Part shown: positions 9,733 to 20,455 of the stretch, one piece after another
How the letters are laid out: every line of letters starts with the position of its first letter
Numbering within the stretch: the first letter of the stretch is position 1
Assembly (NCBI GenBank): GCA_031001845.1
Contig: JARNGD010000063.1
Location: 62,001-126,000 of the forward strand
Source of the DNA: Achaetomiella virescens
Lineage: Eukaryota > Ascomycota > Sordariomycetes > Sordariales > Chaetomiaceae
Reading direction: 5' to 3'
DNA length: 64,000 nucleotides
Notes under the pieces: model-generated
What the model was told of the DNA's origin: nothing
What the model saw: only the letters and a program-made list of their open reading frames with translations
Database searches by the model: none
Program-made: the position numbers and the translations under genes

Positions 9733-12700
9733 CTGGAGACTACTTGGGATAATAGTCGAAGTGAGGGGGCTTCGAAGGCTCAAACGGGAGGGCGGGCGAG
9801 AAAGAAGAAGAGAAGAGAGGGGAAAGAAAGAGAATACAGGAAAAAGGGAAAAAAAAGGAATGAAAGAAACAGGGTACAATGGAAACGGACGAGAGCAAAG
9901 GAAGGAGAAAGACGAGCTAGAAGAGGAAGAAACAAAGAGTACTATAGCTATGGACCTATACATGGCTGACTGGCGTCTTGATGGACTAAGCCTAGCAACT
10001 GCTAGGATATTGGGGTTTATGTCGATTCAAATTCGAATCACCGAGGCGGGTTAGGCGTTCGGAAGCAGCAACATCCTCCTTATGGCCGGGAAGTTGGTGG
10101 CGATACAGCTCAGGTCCTCCCTATGCTTGCAACGGAGGCCCTGGACCGGTAACAAACCTCGGCCCGATGGAGACCTTAACGTTGTTTGGGATCTCGGTCA
10201 GGGACCTTGATGCGCCCAGGGACCTCGGGGACTTCCTCACTGTTGATTGTATAGTAGGGACTCACAAACCGACAGGAGACTAGGACAACCGCCGAGATGC
10301 ACGCTGGCGTAAAATTATGCAAATTGAGCCCTCCCTTTTGGGCGGCATGGGCCTTGTGGAAATTCAGCATATGAGACGCGATCGGCCTCCGCGCTGGGCT
10401 AATATCAATCACCAGGGCAGGTGAAGAGCGAGACGGTTGAAGCAGTGACATGAACCGCGCGAAAGCCTGTTCGTTGACTTCTTTCCTTTGCGTCGCGGAG
10501 GTTGCCGCTGCCGTTAACGAGAGTGCTGAAGACGCGACATTGGCACGCAACGATGATTTCCAACGTGGAGAAGAGTAGAGAGACCAGCATGCGGTTCCGG
10601 CTTAAATGGCCGGTTCATCGGATGGTCGTTGTTGATTCGGGCAGTGTTCTGCACTATTAACAGTCACCGGCAATCAGTAGTCGGGTGGTCCCCGTATTAC
10701 GCTGGGCAGAGGAGCCAGGCATCTATGCCTGCGGAACGGCAGCGAGACCACTTCATGAAACATACAACAACGGTTGAGAAATCACAGACGCCAAGCAACC
10801 TTGCCCAATCGTCTACGCCACTTCCAATCAACTTGCAGGGCTCTATCATGCACATTATGCGGTGCATGAGAGGTTACTTTCCTCTTTGCTGTTGATCAGG
10901 TTTCAGCTGCCCCTCTCCGCACGAAACGGAGATGGTGACGGGGACTTTATCCGAACATCGATCTGTCTTCTAGCACCCCCACGAACATGAACGGGACCTT
11001 TCTCCAACAACAATATTATTCGCCGCTCAGTACAAGATGCCCGTTGCTGCTCCATTTTTGCTCTGGGCCACTTGCTCTAAGAAAGTGAGAGCATGATGGG
11101 GAACCCGTTTCCTGGGAAGGGCAAGGTGCATTTGTGCCGTCAATTCTGGGGCAGTATCAGCGCTGATGTGGATGCTCCAGCATCGCATCTTCCACACCCT
11201 TCCGCTTCCTGGTTGGCCGCAACAAGCGCGAGTCACCATCCACTCGGCACTCGCTGCGAGCCAACCGCCAGTAATCACCACGCTGGTCAGCAACACCAAT
11301 TCGAGGAGGCTTGCGCGGGGCAAGCCAACCTCGAAGCCCTCGACGAACAGACCTTCATTTTCTTTATCCAGGACGCATATACGGGCGATTATGTCCCCGT
11401 CAGTCCTAGAGCCCACCTTGTGATGGCAACGCGGACAACATGGAGGCAGAGAGCTCTGAAGGCCCGGCCAATCGGGCACCTTCCACCAGGGAACAAAAGC
11501 CAAGCGTCAGCAGTCGAAGAAACATTACGAGCTGGCATCATCATGGGAACCAAAGAGAAAAACTTGGTGGCTTCCCAGTTAGACGAACAAGCTAGTGCGT
11601 ACATTGCCGATCTGCTTCGTTACTCGAAGAGACTCCTACAGGCTCCTAAACCGGAGTCGCTACGATCTCTCCTTTTATTGTACACTGCCTGCAATTCTGA
11701 GAAGTTGTGGGAGACCAAGCTGTTGCTGGCCCACGCCGAGCTGTCCTCGACCCTTGTTGGATCGCTCTTGTAGAGACTGGATTGAACATTGGTGTACTCC
11801 CAGCGGCTCCACGCTTTCGCCAGATAGACAAGTGACCTCGGGTCGAGGTTCCATTCGATGGTCGAGTGGTGGAGTCAGGACTCTTTTCAAGGACATATGT
11901 GGTGTAGGTGGGCATGCTGCAATCTCTGTCACTTTGCCAAAGCTCTTGCTCAATAAAGTTTCCCAGATTGCAATTGAAGTCAGCAAGTCAGCATCTGACT
12001 ATTGTTGGCCTTGACGGAAATACGTCCAGAGTTAGTACATTTCCTCCTAGTCTGGCTGCTTGCCTGCCGGCTGCAACCAGCACAGAGCTCCCGAAATTCC
12101 GAGGAATTCGCTTCCCATCATCGCCCAATTTTCACATCTCCACTCCTCAGGAACCTGGAAGTTCTCAACCTTGCAAGTTTTGATGATATTAAGGAGATGA
12201 GCGGGGCGATGCTCTCCCGTTTCACCTTTCTGCCTACCGCTGCTCTTGGGCACTACAAACCTTGGCGAAACCGTGGACCGCCTGATTGGTGGCATTTTGG
12301 ATCTCTGGCGGTTCTCCCTCCCACCAATCCGGCCCATATGCCGATTTGGTTTTGCTGCTGCAACTCTGATCTGGGGTGCATGCGCGAGGAACACGTCGTC
12401 GACCCACACTTCAGACGGAGCGATGCTTGTCCATGGTAACGCCAAACCTTGGAGGGAGGGAGCAAAGAATCCGTGACTTTGGCTTGCGCTCTCGATGTCT
12501 TTCCACAAACCATATTCAAGGATACGATTACGCACAGCATGAAGACCAATATCACGATGGTTTTTGAATTCGCCTGCGTCGTTGCGATGTTACGTTGAAA
12601 CTTGGTACAGTACATAACAACTGAATCCTGACAGATTGGGAATACACGGAGTCTCCGCTGCCAAGCTCTTCCTCGTCGGGACTCACGGAGCCTCATGTCC

Positions 12701-12931
12701 ACGTACCGGAATATGAAACATCAGATATGAGTGGTGGAGAAAAGGGGAACTCGGTTGTGATCGCCTATCCCCTGACCAGATTGTTGAGCAAGCAAGCAAA
12801 GAGTCCTTGAGCCTCAACACCTACTGGTTCAGATGAGGATATAACTGTGGTTTCATTCCCAGCTCGAGTCTCCAAGCTTATCCTGAGCATCAGCCGCAAC
12901 ATTCCTTCCTCCGGTTACCGCCAGTGTCAAC
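9733..12931. other. Long interval without a supported gene
   Basis: 9,790-9,940 is strongly purine-rich on the plus strand, the complement of the CT tract in the local LTRs, and may be another LTR remnant. Beyond it base composition is normal for the genome and several ORFs of 120-226 codons overlap on both strands (for example 11093-11773 plus, 11027-11503 minus, 12047-12535 minus). None shows a signal peptide, a family motif or exon structure I can defend. A weak resemblance to fungal rhodopsin-domain proteins on the minus strand near 12.4 kb was considered and not adopted. A decayed gene is possible. Confidence 0.4.
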
Positions 12932-14144
12932 ATGCACCGTTACGCACTTCTTAGCTTCCTCCCGGCGGCCCTTGGCTGCTTGGACCCCAAAAGCAACGCC
13001 TGTGCCAGTTTTATGAGCGCCAATAAGGCGACGGCCTCTGCCTTTTGCGCCACCTTCACCCAAAGCGTGGTAACTGCCACTACTGGGCTTCCCTCGTGGG
13101 CTTCCAACTGCAGCAGCAAACCCAGCCTTATCTCCAAGGAATGCTCCTGCTACTTCACTGGCGCGGCGGCGCCGACATCAACCCCTACCGTCAAGGCCAC
13201 GGCAACCACGCTCGCGACGACCACCGTTAAGATTACTGCCCCCCCTCGGGTGTCACTACCACACTGCCGAAGAGCTCAGGCGCAGTCCCTACTTCCAAGG
13301 CCATCACTGTCCCCGCTGGCCAGACGTTCGATGGTGGCATGAAGAACTATGACCGGTCCCGTAAGCAACTAGTCACCCTCGACAAAACAAGAAACATGAA
13401 GACTGACATTGAACAGCGAGAGTTTGCGCCGAGCAGAAGGAGACTGGTGAGGATGATGCCATATTTATCCTGGAGGCCGGCGCCACTCTGTCGAACGTAT
13501 GTAGCTTTTGGCTTTGATTTGGTTAAGCAGCAATAGCTTATACCATCCTAGGTCATCATTGGGCCCAACCAGGCTGAGGGTCCACTGCAGGGGCACATGG
13601 TAAGCTGGCACTCCAGCAATACCTATTTCTGGGCATCGGCTAACGCTTTTCAGCACCTTGATCAACGTCTGGTGGGAAGACGTCTGCGAGGACGCCATGT
13701 AAGCTTCTCTATTTCCCTTCCAACGTGCTCCTTGCTAACCCTATCTAGCACCCTTCTCCAGTCAAGCGGTACCTCTAACATCATTGGGGGCGGTGCGTTC
13801 CACGCTTCGGACAAGGTAGTCCAGTTCAACGGCTTCGGTACGGTCAACATCAAGAACTTCTATGTCGAGGACTACGGCAAGGTCTCCCTAGCTGCGGCAA
13901 CTGCAAGGACAACGGTGGGGCGCGCCACATTGTCATCGACAACGTTGTGGCGGTTGACGGCGGTGTTCTATGCGGCATCAACACCAACTATGGCGATACT
14001 TGCACCATCACCAACAGCTGTCAGGATGACGGCAAGAGCTGCGACCGGTTCACGGGGAACAACAGCGGCAAGGAGCCGACGAAGATTGGAAGTGGTCCGG
14101 ATGGACAGTTTTGCAAGGTCACCGGGCTGACGGAGACTTGCTAA
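12932..14144 (+). CDS. Secreted pectate lyase, family PL3, with N-terminal Cys-rich module
   Basis: Predicted to cleave pectate in the plant cell wall. It starts with a signal peptide (MHRYALLSFLPAALG), then a ~55-residue region with six Cys (CASFMSANKA ... ECSCYF), a Thr/Pro/Ala linker, then the PL3 domain: GQTFDGGMKNYDRS, AIFILEAGATLSNV, IIGPNQAEGVHC, GGGAFHASDKVVQFNG, FYVEDYGK, GVLCGINTNYGDTC, SCDRFTGNNSG. Introns fit at 13361-13416, 13497-13551, 13600-13653 and 13699-13748, all GT-AG and keeping frame. Two single-base frame breaks remain: one in the C run near 13232 (linker) and one near 13888, just after EDYGK. Both look like loss of one base. Either the gene is newly dead or the consensus is wrong; the surrounding residues are well conserved. 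Confidence 0.9.
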
Positions 14145-14439
14145 GTGGTGGCACGGGGCTCACCGGCCAGGGCTCAACTCGGGAGTCGATAAGCTAAAGT
14201 CGACTCGTGGAGAGGGCATACGATTATTCTCGTACATATTTTTTGGTCTGCTGGCACATGCTTCTCTTCAGTTCATATTTACAACCCAACTTCATCATGA
14301 GTACATCGTACGAGAGAATTGCCCCACATGTTTGTCTTCTCCTTCCTCCTTCCCTGATCCGAAACAGCACCTTGTTGTTTTGGCTTCAGCGTTGCCAAAC
14401 CGAAGTATCCGTGATCCATCTCCGATCTTTTTGTCAGTA

Positions 14440-15255
14440 TCTCAACGTCGAACGCGGACGATCAGCAGCGCCGTTGTATGCAAGAATCTCTTGTCAAAAT
14501 GCCCCTCCGGACACGCTGCATACGCCACCAACAGAGGGAATCCATGATCCTTCCACACCCTCTGCCAAGAGCAGAACGGCAAGTCACCACTATCGTCAGT
14601 ATTCTGAACACCAGGCCTGGTCAGCAAGAGCCGCTTGTACATCTCGAGACTGGCATCTTCTCTGACCGGCCCAGTCCTTGGATCAATGAGGAACCTCTCC
14701 AACCAAAACGTTCATCGGAAGCCTCCACCCAGGTGTATTCCAGAAACTCTCACCCATGTGCCAGGCAGAGCTATTGACCATGCACACATTCTTTCGAGAA
14801 AGCCGCCACGAGCCAATCTGAACATGTCGGTATGATGAGGAGCGGGTGACGTATGCTTGGAGATGTAAACGCAAGGTCTCAGTATACACGAAAGAGAGGA
14901 GTGGTTGCTTGCGGAGGACTCTGTCCAGGTCAACATTGAAGGTAGAGGGGTCACTCGCATCTTGGAGAGTAATCCGGAGCCGGGTGGTGAGGGCGAAGCT
15001 GCGGACTGTATGCAGGGCCGTCATCATGGATGAGGCACGGCAATCGTGACCGACCTGTTATTACGGAGTTAGTATTGGTTTGGATTCAGAGACTCTCTCC
15101 CAAACAAGCCCCAGATCCGCCGCAGCAATTGCCTCATAGTCTTGCCCATCCACCTCCAAGAGAATTTTTGTCCGTTCCTCACCAGCTCTAATCCCCATTA
15201 TAGATCCGCATCCCATCCAAGCCAATGGCACTATCGTCAAAGTGTTGCCGGGCAT
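14440..15255 (-). pseudogene. Cytochrome P450 fragment (C-terminal half)
   Basis: The minus strand carries P450 landmarks in order. A possible helix-I segment NTLTIVPLAWM lies at about 15,240. The helix-K ExxR region (VYTETLRLHLQAYVTRSS, with ETLR) follows, then IGSWRLSRKNVCMVNSS, then ERFLIDPR, and a degraded haem-binding loop near 14,530 (WIPS-GGVCSVSG in one frame, CPEGHFDKRF in another). The N-terminal half with the membrane anchor is absent, frames change several times, and the PGR of the haem loop is altered. The type resembles fungal CYP7/CYP8-like enzymes. A relic, not a working enzyme. Confidence 0.72.
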
Positions 15256-15983
15256 AATCGTGGTCGTGCCACTACCTTATCTATCCAACAAACCACCGCG
15301 GAACCTCGTCATTACGCATCAGGGGTCAAAAACCAAGGCGTGAGCTTTGCCAACTTCGGCCCCCCTGTCAAACGTCCATATATCTTGCAAAAACCCATGA
15401 CTCGGCCTTGACAGTATTGGTCCAATAGAGGGATACTAATAATTGGGACTCAGAGGTGCAAATGGGGTCGATGCTGAACGGGATTTCTCAGCCTAACACC
15501 CGTGCGGAAGAACAGGAGATCCAGCCAGTGATGGAACAGGAAGGGAAGCCGAGAGAGAAAGCTAGGCAGGTGCAGGTGCCTGTTCCCGTTCCGGGGACAC
15601 AGAATACAACACATTGCCTATTACAGCACCCGGTAAGAACTGACTCCATGGGTTTGATAGGCTGGCTATTAATAACTACCAACAGAACGCTGCCTGTCAG
15701 ATGTTGACAGCGCAAAGTTTTACAATGCCGGGCGTGGTGTACGGGCAAGATGACGCCACCGTTGGGACAGATTGTGACATGTCCTGGGGTAACCCCTCTC
15801 TACAGCACAGTCAGACAAGCGTCGGTTGCACAACCTTCCATGAGCGGAGAGAATCATGAAGGCGTCTGCCAGATGGCGCAGACAGTCATTCGAGCAGAGG
15901 TACATTCAGTATTATCCGCCCATTCTTCTCTATGTAGAGTATAGTACTTCGACTTTCAACACTCAGCTGATTGGCTCCATTTC
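15256..15983. other. No gene seen
   Basis: The expected upstream half of the P450 is not recognisable here. Short overlapping ORFs on both strands have no family signature. The region may be decayed P450 sequence or intergenic DNA. Confidence 0.4.
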
Positions 15984-16776
15984 TCAAACACTCTGACAAT
16001 GTGGAAGCCGGGCTACGGAAAGAACCGCACATTGACATAAAGTAAGTAACTGCCAGCTATGCCTGTCAATTCCAGGATAGCAATTGAATCGTATGCCCAA
16101 AGGTCCAGGACACCTCCGCCGCGTTCGTCCAACATTCCTCACCACTAAGATTAGTTGCAAGTCCCGATCCGACGTGACTACCCTGTGCCGTTCTTCCACT
16201 GCCCTCTCATCCAGCGTCGGGCTATGATGTGTGAAGATAGCAACTTGCCGGTGCGGTTCGGACTTCGAGATTTTGGCCACTTGCGCGTTCAGCCATCGCA
16301 AATCAGAGGCATGGGCGTTAACGTGGTCTTCAACCGCCCAATGTTGTACCTGATTGAAGTCGACCAGACGGCTTGCCACCGCGGCAGCTTGTCCCTGCAA
16401 CACCCTCGAGAACAGCGTGCAGCCCAGCGCGGTGTGAGAGTCGTTAATATCGCTAGCGTGTCTGATCGAGGAAGATGAACCAGCCAATGGTGGATGGAGT
16501 CCGTAGCCGTTCCATTCGCTCAGCAAAGTTGCGAATCATTTGCTTAGCAGCTGGCCAATTTCCTTGGATGGGCTTGTGGTTGCCTAGGAGGAAGAAAACG
16601 TTCCAGTAGCGGCAGAGCTGTTTTTCCAGGAAGGCGAACAGGCGATCGTCAGCGACGTGGCCTATGTCCCCCAGAAGCGCAAGGTTGGGTGCGGTTTTTT
16701 TTTTGAAGCGAAAGTCATACGATGGTTGTGTTTCGAGATGCAAGTCTGAGAGTATCTGGAATGCTACCGGTGACAT
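15984..16776 (-). CDS. Calcineurin-like metallophosphoesterase
   Basis: Predicted metal-dependent phosphohydrolase; substrate unknown. The start ATG at 16776 gives MSPVAFQILSDLHLET. Motifs in order are DLH (DLHLE), GDIGH, GNH (FFLLGNHKP), THHSP, and near 16,100 a GHT-type motif split by a frame break (FGHT in one frame, FNCYPG in the next). These supply the usual two-metal Asp/His/Asn ligands. Frame shifts fall near 16,480 (after IFLDQTR, before DINDSHTALGC) and near 16,100. The C-terminus past the GH motif is uncertain, and the family usually continues a few dozen residues further. No intron is evident. Confidence 0.8.
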
Positions 16777-17538
16777 GATGGTTCATTCATCAGCTCCGCC
16801 GTTGAATTGAGGTGATGTTGGCTGAGTATGTGTGGTTTTTCAAATGGGACGGAGTCAGGATTGCTCGCGGACGACGAGCCCCTGAAAGACCTCAGGACAG
16901 CGGCGGTTCAAGGCAGACGTGGCACTGCGCCATAACACTGCAGACCCATCACGAAAGTGAAACTACATATGCAGTGAATAACATGTTCCAGGCGCGGGCC
17001 AGAGCAGTAGCCCTGTCCCACTTCCAGTACAGCCCTCTTTGCCCACTTGCCCACCAAAGCCTCCTCTTCGTAGCATCATCATCACTGAGTTCTTCCACCT
17101 AATTGTTGTTGTCGCCAAACATAACATTATTGAAGCGAATCTCAACATAGAGCTTCCTGACAGCTGCAGAATGAAAAGATGCGGAAGCGAAGGTGGAGCT
17201 TTGCTCTATTTCTACCCGAGTTCCTTGATGATCACTGGTCGGTGGTCTTACCAGGCCTCCATCCGTCCGAAAAAACAGATAACACCCAAGTCACATCACT
17301 TTGCACCACAACTTTGTCGAAACAGGACCAAATTCAACCATTTCGCGTGCATTCTAATGACCAGTAAGTGCTCCTTCCATATATACAGTTCTTAAAGACC
17401 TGGGGGATCTGACCCACCCAATGATTGATGGAATCCTGGCAAACTGCGGCCCGGCCTTCCTCAGCACTATAGCTGACATTGTAATGTTGGAAGAGTTGTT
17501 CTTTAGTAAAGAGCTTTCCCTGACCCAGTTGGCCAGTA
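16777..17538. other. Intergenic, no gene seen
   Basis: Sequence between the metallophosphoesterase start and the left terminus of the pogo transposon. It should include the metallophosphoesterase promoter. No conserved ORF or RNA gene is recognised. Confidence 0.4.
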
Positions 17539-17746
17539 ACGTACATTATCAGTGTCGTGCATATCAGTGGGTCGCGCACTTTCCACCATCCTGCCAACAC
17601 TATCCTCAATTACAACACAACAACACTAGGAACCAACTATAATTACATCAGAAACGACTGAATCAGGTGATTCTGCAGCCTCCTAGCAGGTGCGCGCATT
17701 ATGGCCAGGCTTGCCGCATACACCACAGCATCGAATCCTCGTATGA

Positions 17747-17759
17747 CCCCCCCCCCCCC
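17747..17759. repeat. Poly-C tract, 13 C
   Basis: A run of 13 C inside the C-terminal part of the pogo transposase (poly-Gly on the minus strand). A likely slippage site and a place where the consensus length is least trustworthy. Confidence 0.85.
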
Positions 17760-18548
17760 ACCCGGGGAACCACCACTATCCGGCTGCGTTTCTTGCGCTG
17801 CCTCCCCACCTACTGCCTTCTGGTCTAGTAAGTCATTTGCGTCTTGCATAGCAAGCGATCCTCCAAGCCGTATCCGTGTTTTTTTAGCTCTACGGAGCTT
17901 GCTTAGAGCCTCGTTGGCCTTGTAGAGCGAAGAGACCTCTATACGAAGAAGAGCTACCTCGTGCATTACAGCCATTGTGCCTTTAGTAAGCTGGTCTACA
18001 GCGCAGCCAACATCGAGGTCGGGAGCTATTTTGATAGTTGGCAATACGAGTCTTGATGAGCGTTGACTGCGCCTTGGCTGCTCGGGGGTTGTGTGGTGTC
18101 TGGAAGACCCAGGGCTGTATAGTGCTAGGCCCTAAGTTTGGAGGTGTTGGCGTACGAAGCTTGATATCCAGCTTAGAAAGTACCCTCTCTGGATCGTACC
18201 GCACTAGGCCAGCCCCTGTAAAGCCACCTCGTATATTCTCTCCGGCATAGAAGCAAAGAAGGCCTCGCGAAAGCCGTAGAGGAACTCGAGCTTGCTTTTA
18301 TAGTTGATGTACGCGCGCATCAAGCCCTCAATATGGCGGCCGTACGACTACTTCAATGGGCCAAAGCAGCCAACATCGAGTGGCTGGAGCTTGTATAAGG
18401 AGTGTAGAGGCACAGAGCGTAATGATATTATTCTCCTAGTAGTAGAGCTCGAATTCGGTAGAGTGGTGGCTTTTGTGGCCGTCGAGGATCAACAACCGGT
18501 TCTTGCCCTTCGTACGAGGTGCTGTATAGAAGTCGAAGTGCTTGATCC

Positions 18549-18775
18549 TGTAACGGAATGAGCCCGATGTAGGCCTCGGCGACCCTTGGCCAGACCTTTG
18601 GGCAACGACTCCCATCATGCCTTCCCTTTTTGGCCGTTGCCTCCCTCTAGTCGGGTTAAGGCCACGTTATGTATTTCGCTCTCTCTCTTCCTCTTTTGCT
18701 TCTTTTCTTCAGCTTGGGATTCTCGGTAGCAGAGGTAGCGCCAATTGAGACAACATTGCCGCGAACCCTTACAAG
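18549..18775 (+). repeat. Truncated LTR plus leader, nested in the pogo element
   Basis: Starts TGTAACGGAATGAGCCCG, runs through the CT-rich tract and ends ttctcggtagcagaggtagc...GAACCCTTACA. Compared with complete copies it lacks about 60 bp at the LTR 3' end, but keeps the same ~50-bp leader as at 6936-6985. It replaces the middle of the pogo transposase gene; flanking pentamers do not form a target duplication, so the insertion was accompanied or followed by deletion. Confidence 0.8.
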
Positions 18776-19094
18776 CTTATTGATATATTGAACAATGGCC
18801 TCCTCTTCTAATTCAGTGAGCTTCTTTACACCGGGCGTAGTATTGCGTCGTGCAGGCCGGCCAGCGCGTCGATCGCGGAGGGTTGATGCTGGTACATTAT
18901 AGAGCTTGGCTACGGCCCTGAGGCTTATTTTTTCGTCCTTTTGGAGAGCTTCAAGGGCTAAGATTACCCTCGCTTCCTTTAGACTGGAGGCATATCGGGT
19001 TGTAGAGAAATTCGATGTAAAGTTCAAAGAGAAACCGCATCGCGCGGGGGAGTGCGCGACCCACTGGTATGCACGACTCACTGATAATGTACGT

Positions 19095-20455
19095 TAGAAC
19101 GAAGGAGTTAATAGTCCCTTGGGCCCGACACTTCTTTGGTGTTGAATGATGTTGGAAGCCCACTGTTGCTCAGAAAATTATATGGTTGTGATGCATTTTG
19201 CTGATGGCCTGGGATAGGGGTTCAGGGGTAGAAACCGGTTTTGTTGTAATTACCTCTTTTCCTTTTGGACTTTTTTTTTGGACTTTTTTTGTTTGGACAG
19301 ATGGAGCAGGCCTTATCCCACGTATTCGCTGCGGGTCTCTCGGGGCGAATGCTGACCTGGTTTTCGATTCGCTGAACGAAGCAAAGTGGAGTTTCGGGGG
19401 CGCGCGGGCATGTTGTTTTCCGCTTACCCGGGCTCGCAGAGACATGGCACAGTGAGCTTCTGCTGCCAATTCAGTGGGAGGTCAGCTTCATTCGCTGGTT
19501 TTGCCAACCAACATCAAGTCATCCACGGCACAGATTCCGTCTCATCCACAGAAGGAGCCGGCCTGAATTTGTTTGGGCAGACACTACTTAGCTACGTTGG
19601 GTGCGAAGGTGAAAGATTGACTTGGTGCCGACGGTGAGGGAGTTTGAGGTTAAAGGCGCTTACGGGAGTAGAATAGGAGATGGAAAACAGAGAGGCGTCA
19701 AGAATGTGAAAGGAAGAAAAGGGAGTTCGCATTCTGCGAATGGGCTTCGGTGTTGGAAAATTGGATCAGCATTTGAGGGATAGTTTGAGATAGGCTTTTA
19801 TAGCTGCTCAATGCATTAGGAGAATCAATTCTTCACGCATTCATATCCAAAGAATCAGGGTCCGCATCACTGGAGTTGGCGTTCTTCGAGATTCGACTCG
19901 CAGGAGCTTCTTTGGGAGATCAATGGGTATTATTGATTATGCGCACCCGGGCTTGATAGCCGGGACTGGGCCGGGAGCAGGGTTGCACACATGGTTGTTA
20001 ATGACAAATTTCAACGCGCTCAGCCTCAAGCGTTTCAAGCGCATCAACATTCTCTTAGCTGAGACAACACGAAGAGATTGCGGCGAATCTCGGAATTCAC
20101 CCACCTTGTTGACGACAGACCAGTCCTCAAGCGAGATGCAGCCAATCAAGCTCCTCGTTATGACCTAAAGCCCCACTTGTTGACTTACACGCAAGCTCGG
20201 ATCGAATGCGATGATTGCGACTTGGTTCTGTCAGCAAACAACCGCCTACGGAGTGGAACGGGCTCCACGAAACCGAAAAGGACTGGCATCAACAACGGGC
20301 TGGTCGCAACCTAAGAATGGATGGACTTAACATAAAAGGCCTATTCCACCGAGAAGACCCAGACCTGTTGCCTCGTTAGCACTGCAATACCAATTCTTGC
20401 CTCACTCGGCTGTTTGAATCGTTCACACTCCATCCAAACCAATCTCCTCTCCATC
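19095..20455. other. No supported gene; promoter of the carboxylesterase at its right end
   Basis: ORFs of up to 99 codons (19170-19469 minus) and a 70-codon minus ORF at 19937-20149, rich in Arg/Leu (KRMLMRLKRLRLSALKFVINN), show no family match I can name. The latter looks protein-like and may be a decayed gene end. The last few hundred bases should carry the promoter of the gene at 20456. Confidence 0.4.

Larger units (their letters stand above)
17539..19094 (-). mobile_element. Fot1/pogo-family DNA transposon with a nested LTR
   Basis: Bounded by inverted repeats of about 45 bp: the left end reads ACGTACATTATCAGTG and the right end is its complement CACTGATAATGTACGT, each flanked by TA (17537-17538, 19095-19096), the pogo target duplication. 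Minus-strand coding: an N-terminal psq-type HTH (LKEARVILALEALQKDEKIS, AVAKLYNVPASTLRDRRAGR) at 19,020-18,780. The retroelement piece 18549-18775 then interrupts it. Part of the DDE domain follows (RLLILDGHKSHHSTEFELYY), then the C-terminal region with VDQLTKGTMAVMHEVALLR. The CENP-B-like segment and the first catalytic Asp are gone, and frames are broken. A C13 run lies at 17747-17759. Not active by itself, but its ends look intact. Confidence 0.9.

Noticed and set aside
9963..10050. tRNA-like A and B boxes (TGGCTGACTGG ... GATTCAAATTC)
   Set aside because: The T arm pairs only partly and no matching acceptor stem exists, so it is at best a chance match or a decayed SINE.
11093..11773. 226-codon ORF on the plus strand
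   Set aside because: Overlaps an equally open minus-strand frame; no signal, motif or splice structure supports either.
12047..12535. Possible rhodopsin-domain membrane protein on the minus strand (VWVDDVFLAHAPQ)
   Set aside because: Only one short block resembles the family; no run of membrane helices could be assembled in neighbouring frames.
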